From Porphyrobacter sp. UBA7686 (GTDB lineage Bacteria > Pseudomonadota > Alphaproteobacteria > Sphingomonadales > Sphingomonadaceae), in NCBI GenBank assembly GCA_002482865.1, contig DLGU01000163.1, forward strand, positions 38,537 through 52,034: a DNA stretch of 13,498 bases, given 5' to 3'. Positions 8,196 to 13,498 of the stretch are shown here, one piece after another; position 1 is the first letter of the stretch, and every line of letters starts with the position of its first letter. The position numbers and the translations under genes were made by a program. The notes beneath the pieces are model-generated. The model saw only the letters and a program-made list of their open reading frames with translations, was not told the DNA's origin and made no database searches.

Positions 8196-8245
8196 ACAAT
8201 GTTTCGCGGTGCGTGATGATCAACAGACCATAAACGGGGCCACAA

Positions 8246-10507
8246 ATGATTAGCAAAATGAAGGGGCTGTTGCTCCTATCCTCCAGCCTGATGCTTGCCT
8301 TGCCTGCGGCGGCCACGCCTCCGGGGTTCAACGAGCCCGGCATGGGCCGCGCGGCGATGCCGCAGACTGAAGCTGCGCCGCGCAATGTGCAGGGCTGGTG
8401 GCCCAATGTGGTCGACCTTAACCGCCTGCGCCAGAACGAATACAACCCCGATCCGAACGGCGCGGATTTCGATTACGCAGCCGAATTCGCCAAGCTCGAT
8501 CTGAAGGCGGTGAAGGCCGACATCAACGCTGCACTGACAGATTCGCAGGAGTGGTGGCCGGCCGATTACGGCAATTACGCCGGGCTGTTCATCCGCCTCG
8601 CCTGGCACTCGGCAGGCACCTATCGTTCGGGCGACGGGCGCGGCGGTTCGGACGGCGGGCAGATCCGCTTTGAGCCGCTCAACTCCTGGCCCGATAACGG
8701 CAACCTCGACAAGGCCCGCCGCGTGCTGTGGCCGGTGAAGCAGAAGTACGGCGCGGCGCTTTCGTGGTCGGACCTCATCATCCTGGCAGGCAATGTCGCG
8801 CTCGAAAACACAGGCTTCACAACCTTCGGCTTTGCCGGTGGCCGCGCTGACGCGTGGGAGTCAGAGCTGGTCTATTGGGGGCCGGAAACCAAGTTCCTGA
8901 CGTCGGATCGCAACGCCGAGGGCGAAAACCTCGACACCCCGCTCGCCGCTTCGGAAATGGGCCTGATCTACGTCAACCCTGAAGGGCCGGAGGGCAATCC
9001 CGATATCCTCAAGTCCGCCCAGCAGATCCGCACCACGTTCGGGCGGATGGGCATGAATGACGAAGAAACCGCTGCGCTGGTGATCGGCGGGCACACCATC
9101 GGCAAAATGCACGGCGCGCGCAAGGCGGCCGATTGCGTCGGCAAGGAGCCCGCTGCCGAGGGCGTCGAGGCGCAGGGCTTGGGTTGGAAGAACACCTGCG
9201 GCACCGGCGTCGGCAAGGATGCGACCACCAGCGGCCTTGAAGGCGCGTGGACGGTTACGCCGATTCAGTGGAGCAGCAACTACCTTGAAAATCTCTATGG
9301 TTTCGAATGGAAGCAGACCACCAGCCCGGCTGGCGCCAAGCAATGGGAGCCGGTCAATGCGGCAGACGTGAAGGTGGTCCCCGACGCGTTCAATCCCAAC
9401 GTCACGCATTCGCCGGTTATGCTGACTACTGATCTCGCGCTTCGCTACGACCCGGCTTACGGCGCGATCACGAGCCGCTGGGCCAAGGATCCCAAGGCGA
9501 TGGATGCGGCCTTCGCCCGTGCATGGTTCAAGCTCACCCACCGCGATCTTGGCCCCAAGGCCCGCTATGTCGGGCCGGAAGTTCCGGCTGAAGACCTCAT
9601 CTGGCAGGACCCGCTGCCAAAGGCAGATTACGCCATGGTCGAAGCGGGCGACATCGCTCAGCTCAAGCAGGCGATCCGCGCCACCGGGCTCAGCCGCTCT
9701 GACCTGGTTCGCACCGCATGGGCATCGGTCGTCACATTCCGTGACACCGATATGCGCGGCGGTGCCAACGGTGCGCGCATCCGGCTTGCGCCGCAGAAGG
9801 ACTGGGGTGTGAATGATCCCGCCACGCTCGCCAAGGTGGTCACCGCGCTGGAAGCCGTGCAGGCGAAGTTCAACGCTGGCGCGGGTGCCAAGAAGGTGTC
9901 GATTGCTGATCTTGTGGTGCTTGGCGGTGTGGTCGCCGTCGAGGACGCAGCAAAGGCGGCGGGGCAACCGGTCACAGTGCCCTTCACTGCGGGTCGGACC
10001 GATGCGACTGAGACCCACACTGATGTCGCATCCTTCGAACTACTGCGCCCGGCAGCCGACGCCTTCCGCAATTTCTACAGCGATAAGGCCCGCCTGACGC
10101 CAACCCAGATGCTGATCGATCAGGCCGACACGCTGGGCCTTACTGTTCCGGAAATGACCGTGCTGCTGGCAGGGATGCGGATGCTCGACGCCAACAGCGG
10201 CGGCGCTAAGCATGGGGTGTTCACCGATCGCCCCGGCACACTTAGCAACGACTTCTTCGTGAACCTGCTCGACATGGGCAACACCTGGAAGCCGGCTGAA
10301 ACCAAGGGCATCTATGAGGGCCGTGACCGGACGACCGGCGCGCTGAAGTGGACCGCCACCGAAGTCGATCTGGTGTTCGGCTCCAATTCGGAACTGCGCG
10401 CCGTGGCGGAAACCTATGCGGTGAAGGGCGGAGAAGCAAAGTTCGCGCAGGACTTTGCCAAGGCCTGGAACAAGGTGATGATGCTCGACCGCTTCGATCA
10501 GCGGTAA
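8246..10507 (+). CDS. katG: Catalase-peroxidase (KatG family) with signal peptide, probably periplasmic
   Basis: This 753-residue bifunctional haem enzyme breaks down H2O2 as a catalase and also has peroxidase activity. The distal site is R117, W120 and H121 in [14 protein letters not shown]120, Y242 (in [12 protein letters not shown]) and M268 (in TTFGRMGM) form the Met-Tyr-Trp adduct needed for catalase activity. The proximal haem ligand is H283 in [10 protein letters not shown], with W335 as its likely proximal partner. The second, non-haem peroxidase-like half is complete. Unusually, residues 1-23 look like a Sec signal: a K-containing n-region, a hydrophobic core [14 protein letters not shown] and AAA before T24. 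No twin arginine is present. This resembles the exported KatP-type subgroup. The start is ATG 8246 with a weak GGGG ribosome site 6 bases upstream. An in-frame ATG four codons later would keep most of the signal. Confidence 0.96.
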   Translation: MISKMKGLLLLSSSLMLALPAAATPPGFNEPGMGRAAMPQTEAAPRNVQGWWPNVVDLNRLRQNEYNPDPNGADFDYAAEFAKLDLKAVKADINAALTDSQEWWPADYGNYAGLFIRLAWHSAGTYRSGDGRGGSDGGQIRFEPLNSWPDNGNLDKARRVLWPVKQKYGAALSWSDLIILAGNVALENTGFTTFGFAGGRADAWESELVYWGPETKFLTSDRNAEGENLDTPLAASEMGLIYVNPEGPEGNPDILKSAQQIRTTFGRMGMNDEETAALVIGGHTIGKMHGARKAADCVGKEPAAEGVEAQGLGWKNTCGTGVGKDATTSGLEGAWTVTPIQWSSNYLENLYGFEWKQTTSPAGAKQWEPVNAADVKVVPDAFNPNVTHSPVMLTTDLALRYDPAYGAITSRWAKDPKAMDAAFARAWFKLTHRDLGPKARYVGPEVPAEDLIWQDPLPKADYAMVEAGDIAQLKQAIRATGLSRSDLVRTAWASVVTFRDTDMRGGANGARIRLAPQKDWGVNDPATLAKVVTALEAVQAKFNAGAGAKKVSIADLVVLGGVVAVEDAAKAAGQPVTVPFTAGRTDATETHTDVASFELLRPAADAFRNFYSDKARLTPTQMLIDQADTLGLTVPEMTVLLAGMRMLDANSGGAKHGVFTDRPGTLSNDFFVNLLDMGNTWKPAETKGIYEGRDRTTGALKWTATEVDLVFGSNSELRAVAETYAVKGGEAKFAQDFAKAWNKVMMLDRFDQR

Positions 10508-10521
10508 GGCAAGATGACTGC

Positions 10522-10550
10522 GAGGCGCCGGGCTCACTGTCCGGCGCCTC
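10522..10550. terminator. Convergent terminator between katG and the efflux operon
   Basis: GAGGCGCCGG (10522-10531) and CCGGCGCCTC (10541-10550) form a perfect 10-base-pair GC-rich stem with a 9-base loop. The hairpin fills the 46-base gap between the katG stop on the plus strand and the outer-membrane factor stop on the minus strand. A short pyrimidine run (CTTTC) follows on the plus strand; on the minus strand the T-run is poor. It probably ends transcription from both sides. Confidence 0.8.
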
Positions 10551-10553
10551 CTT

Positions 10554-12008
10554 TCAGGGCTGCCCGTCCGTTCGCCTCTCGTCCACTGTCTCGCCTCCCA
10601 ACGCGCGGTACAGCGCGACCCGGTTGCTGGCTTCGATCAGCTGCGTCGCAAGAAGCGTGCGCTGTGCCGCATAGGAAGCGCGCTGCGCATCGAGGCTGGC
10701 AAGGAAGGAATCGATCCCGCCGCGATAGCGCAGGTCGGCGAGATTGAAGTTATCCTCGGCCGCATCGACAAAAGCGCGGTTGGCGCGCAGCTGTTCGGTG
10801 ATCGTGCCGCGGCGCGCGAGCGCGTCGGCAACATCGCGGAACGCCGCCTGTATGGCGCGCTCGTAGCCAGCCACCGCCGCATCGCGCTGCGCCTCGGTCT
10901 GGGTCACACCGGCCTGTGCTGCGCCGCCTGCGAACAGCGAATAACGCACATTGGCACCCGCCGAGTAATTGAACGCAGCGCCCGTGAACAAGGTGGACAG
11001 CGCATTGCTCGCAAGTCCAGCAAGACCGGTCAGGGTGATCCGCGGGAACAGCGCCGCGCGCGCCGCGCCAATCTCGGCATTGGCCGCGCGCAGTTCGTAT
11101 TCCGCCTGCATCACATCGGGCCGACGCAGCAGGATCGCAGAATCGAGGCCAGCCGGCAGCATCCGCACCGCCTCGCCCGCATCGGCGATTGATTGCGGTA
11201 GCAGCGCCTCCTCTACCGGCGCGCCGACCAGCAGCTGCAGCGCGTTGATATCCTGCGCGAGAGCGGTTTTCTGCTGCGCAATATCGGCCTCGGCGGTGGC
11301 AAGGATCTGCTCCGCCTGGCGCAGATCGGTGCGCGGCGCGATACCGCCGTCGAGCCGCAGCCGGGTCAGCTTCACCTGCTCGCGCGCATTGGCAGCCGTA
11401 TCCTCGGCAAGCTTCAGCAGCGAGCGATCGGCGGCATAGGTCAGCCACGCATCGGCGACATCGCCAATCAGGGTCAGCCGCGTTGCCCGCGCCGCTGCCT
11501 CCGTGCCGAAATAGCGATTGAGCGCGGCATCGGACAGCGACTGCAACCGTCCGAACAGGTCGACCTCGAACGCCGTCGTGCTCACATCGGCGGTGTAGCG
11601 GACCCCGGCGGTCGAGCGGCTGGCCGACGGATCATTGCCGATGTCGACGTCCTGATTGCGGTTCTGGTTGGCTGTTCCGTTGTCAAACTGGGTGCGGCCC
11701 GCGCCCACGCCGACCTGCGGAAGTTGGCCCGCACGCTGGATGCGGAACTGCGCGCGTGCGGCGGCGATGTTCGCGGCGGCCACGCGCAGGTCGCGATTAT
11801 TGGCGAGCGCCTGTTCTATGACCTGTGCGAGCCGCGGATCGGCGAAGACCTCGCGGTAGGTCATCACCGGCAGCGCGGCCTCGCTCTGCGCCAGATAGGC
11901 ATCGCCCACCGGCCATGATGCCGGGACGGGCGGAGCGGGCTGCACATATTTGGGCGCCATCGAACAGCCCGAAAGCAACGCCAGCGCGATCAACGCCCCG
12001 CTTCTCAT
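10554..12008 (-). CDS. Outer-membrane efflux lipoprotein, OprM/NodT family (TolC superfamily)
   Basis: This 484-residue outer-membrane channel of a tripartite efflux pump lets substrates leave across the outer membrane. A lipoprotein signal (MRSGALIALALLSGC) places the lipidated cysteine at residue 15. Two OEP repeats (PF02321) are visible at about 60-262 and 285-470. Each has long alanine-rich helices that form the periplasmic barrel. Typical family motifs include DLFGRLQSLSDAA (150-162), RRPDVMQAEYELRAANAEIG (295-314) and a C-terminal LRYRGGIDSFLASLDAQR. The start codon overlaps the stop of the pump gene (12005-12007) by 4 bases. It has a strong Shine-Dalgarno, read on the plus strand as CCTCCTT at 12015-12021. 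It is the last gene of the efflux operon and is probably co-transcribed with the pump. The substrate cannot be read from the sequence. Confidence 0.94.
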   Translation of the reverse strand: MRSGALIALALLSGCSMAPKYVQPAPPVPASWPVGDAYLAQSEAALPVMTYREVFADPRLAQVIEQALANNRDLRVAAANIAAARAQFRIQRAGQLPQVGVGAGRTQFDNGTANQNRNQDVDIGNDPSASRSTAGVRYTADVSTTAFEVDLFGRLQSLSDAALNRYFGTEAAARATRLTLIGDVADAWLTYAADRSLLKLAEDTAANAREQVKLTRLRLDGGIAPRTDLRQAEQILATAEADIAQQKTALAQDINALQLLVGAPVEEALLPQSIADAGEAVRMLPAGLDSAILLRRPDVMQAEYELRAANAEIGAARAALFPRITLTGLAGLASNALSTLFTGAAFNYSAGANVRYSLFAGGAAQAGVTQTEAQRDAAVAGYERAIQAAFRDVADALARRGTITEQLRANRAFVDAAEDNFNLADLRYRGGIDSFLASLDAQRASYAAQRTLLATQLIEASNRVALYRALGGETVDERRTDGQP

Positions 12009-13498
12009 GCCGCGCCTCCTTCGGTTGCAGCGGGCGGTGTGCTCGGGCCGAGATGCAGCTTCTTGAGCGTGTCGCGGGTGGTGCGGCGCACGATTACGAA
12101 GAACAGCGGAATGAAGAAGATCGCGAGCACCGTCGCGGTCAGCATCCCGCCGATCACCGATGTGCCGATCGCAATGCGACTATTCGCTCCCGCGCCGCTC
12201 GACAGCGCCAGCGGCAGCACGCCAAAGATGAAGGCGAGGCTGGTCATCAGGATCGGACGCAGGCGCAGGCGAGCCGCCTCCAGCGCGGCATCGATCACTC
12301 TTGCTCCGCGCTTTTCGGCTTGTTCGGCAAACTCGATCACCAGAATGGCGTTCTTTGCCGCCAGACCCATCGTCGTCAGCAACCCGATCTGGAGAAACAC
12401 GTCGTTCTCAAGCCCCCGCAGCGTCACAGCGAAGACCGCGCCGACCAGCCCGAGCGGGATCACCAGCATCACCGCCACCGGGATGGTCCAGCTTTCATAG
12501 AGCGCGGCAAGGCACAGGAAGACCACAAGCAGCGACAGCGCGTAAAGTAGCGGCGCCTGACCGGAGGACAGCCGCTCCTGGAACGACAGGCCCGACCAGG
12601 CGACGCTGACGCCCGGGATGTCCTTGGCCAGCGCCTCGATCCGGTCCATCGCCGCGCCCGAGCTTTCGCCCGGAGCGGCCTGACCGTCGAACTGGAAACT
12701 GGGATAGCCCTGAAAGCGGGACAGCGTGGTTGGTGTGGTCGACCAGCGGGTGCGGGCAAAAGAGGAGAAGGGCGCCATCTGCCCACTATCACCGCGCACG
12801 AACCACCGCCCGATATCGTCCGGCGTCGCGCGGTAGGGCGCATCAGCTTGCACAAAGACGCGCTTCACCCGCCCGCGATCAATGAAGTCGTTGACATATT
12901 GCCCGCCCCAGGCGGCTGACAGGGTGGCGTTTACATCCGCCTGATTGAGCCCCAAGGCAGCAAGCTTGGGCTGGTCGATATCCACCTGCAAGGTCTGCAC
13001 ATCGGGCAGCTCCCCCAGCCGCACGCCGGCGAGGGCGGGATCCCCCTCCGCCGCCGCCAGCAGCTTGTCGCGCGCAGAGACGAATTCCTCGCGGCTCATC
13101 CCGCTGGTGTTCTGGAGTTGGAGACTGAAGCCGTTGGTTTGGCCAAGTCCGCGGATGGCCGCAGGCACAAGGACATTGACCTGCGCATCGCGGAACCCGG
13201 CGAACGCTTTGTTCGCCCGCTCGCTGATCCCGTCCGCAGAATTCTCCTCACCTTCGCGCTTCGACCAGTCGACGAAATTGACGAAGCCCTGTCCGGTATT
13301 CTGTCCGGCCGCACCTTGTCCGCCGCCCGCAACGCTGAACATCACGGCGATGTTCTTGCGCTCATCCTCCAGCATGTATTCTTCGATGGCGAGCTGCACC
13401 TCGCGCGTGCGCCCCAGCGTCGCACCGGCTGGCAAGCGGTACTGGAGACGCACCGACCCTTGATCCTCGGTTGGCAGAAAGCCGGTTGGCAGGCGCAC
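12005..13498 (-). CDS. RND multidrug efflux pump, AcrB/MexB-like (HAE1), C-terminal half (5' end outside window)
   Basis: The last 497 residues of an inner-membrane proton-driven drug transporter are present, corresponding to about residue 558 onward of E. coli AcrB. The frame runs off the window edge with no start visible. The fragment opens with RLPTGFLPTEDQGS. It has the porter-domain motifs GQNTGQGFVNFVDW and AAWGGQYVNDFIDRGRVK, then transmembrane helices 8-12, including LVVFLCLAALYESWTIP. Proton-relay residues of this half are kept: K382 (AcrB K940) in AAKNAILVIEF, and R412 and T419 (AcrB R971 and T978) in RLRPILMTS. The two relay aspartates of helix 4 would lie in the missing half. The short tail after VVRR-like IVRRTTRD is not conserved. 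A periplasmic adaptor gene is expected upstream, outside the window. Confidence 0.95.
   Translation of the reverse strand: MRLPTGFLPTEDQGSVRLQYRLPAGATLGRTREVQLAIEEYMLEDERKNIAVMFSVAGGGQGAAGQNTGQGFVNFVDWSKREGEENSADGISERANKAFAGFRDAQVNVLVPAAIRGLGQTNGFSLQLQNTSGMSREEFVSARDKLLAAAEGDPALAGVRLGELPDVQTLQVDIDQPKLAALGLNQADVNATLSAAWGGQYVNDFIDRGRVKRVFVQADAPYRATPDDIGRWFVRGDSGQMAPFSSFARTRWSTTPTTLSRFQGYPSFQFDGQAAPGESSGAAMDRIEALAKDIPGVSVAWSGLSFQERLSSGQAPLLYALSLLVVFLCLAALYESWTIPVAVMLVIPLGLVGAVFAVTLRGLENDVFLQIGLLTTMGLAAKNAILVIEFAEQAEKRGARVIDAALEAARLRLRPILMTSLAFIFGVLPLALSSGAGANSRIAIGTSVIGGMLTATVLAIFFIPLFFVIVRRTTRDTLKKLHLGPSTPPAATEGGAA

Noticed and set aside
8176..8203. Possible general-stress (EcfG-type) promoter before katG: GGAAC followed by a TGTT
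   Set aside because: The spacing between the elements is about 19 bases, not the 16-17 expected, and the -10 lacks the usual CGTT.
8043..8245. OxyR binding site before katG
   Set aside because: The spaced ATAG/CTAT four-part pattern was looked for and not found. The dyad there has a different sequence and spacing.
8861..10018. 385-codon minus-strand open frame opposite katG
   Set aside because: Its composition is unlike a real protein, and katG on the other strand is complete and conserved.
1..13498. Mobile elements, CRISPR arrays, toxin-antitoxin or defence genes
   Set aside because: No transposase, integrase, direct-repeat array or small gene pair was seen. All main frames are ordinary chromosomal families with even codon use.

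Overview
The window is GC-rich, densely coding chromosomal DNA. The base composition, the group-2 type mrp operon and the protein sequences suggest an alphaproteobacterium, probably near the Sphingomonadales/Erythrobacter group. That placement is inferred from style and has not been searched. There are no rRNA or tRNA genes, insertion sequences, CRISPR arrays or phage genes, and no gene-free stretch longer than about 250 bases.

Layout. (1) Positions 1-3175, plus strand: the distal part of an Mrp multi-subunit Na+/H+ antiporter operon. It holds the end of an MrpB-type domain (cut by the window edge) followed by mrpC, D, E, F and G. Every junction is a 4-base ATGA or GTGA overlap. (2) Positions 3425-5230, plus: a cytosolic GH15-family glycosidase (trehalase or glucoamylase type), followed by an inverted repeat that may be its terminator. 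(3) Positions 5355-8042, plus: an 895-residue soluble hybrid histidine kinase with four PAS domains, HisKA, HATPase and a C-terminal receiver. Its first PAS domain resembles a LOV photosensor and keeps a cysteine at the photoactive position. (4) Positions 8246-10507, plus: a catalase-peroxidase (KatG family) with an N-terminal Sec signal peptide, so probably periplasmic. A perfect dyad lies upstream of it. (5) Positions 10554-13498, minus: the end of an RND multidrug efflux operon. An AcrB/MexB-like inner-membrane pump (cut by the window edge) is followed, with a 4-base overlap, by an OprM/NodT-type outer-membrane lipoprotein. A strong hairpin between the convergent katG and efflux operons probably terminates both.

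The theme is envelope and stress physiology: sodium and pH homeostasis, turnover of an alpha-glucoside (possibly the osmolyte trehalose), a multi-input sensor kinase, peroxide removal outside the cytoplasm, and export of toxic compounds. The plus-strand genes after mrpG appear to be separate transcription units, so functional coupling between them is inference. I see no convincing wholly undescribed system. The points most worth a second look are the degenerate LOV-like domain of the kinase, the exported KatG and the dyad in front of katG.
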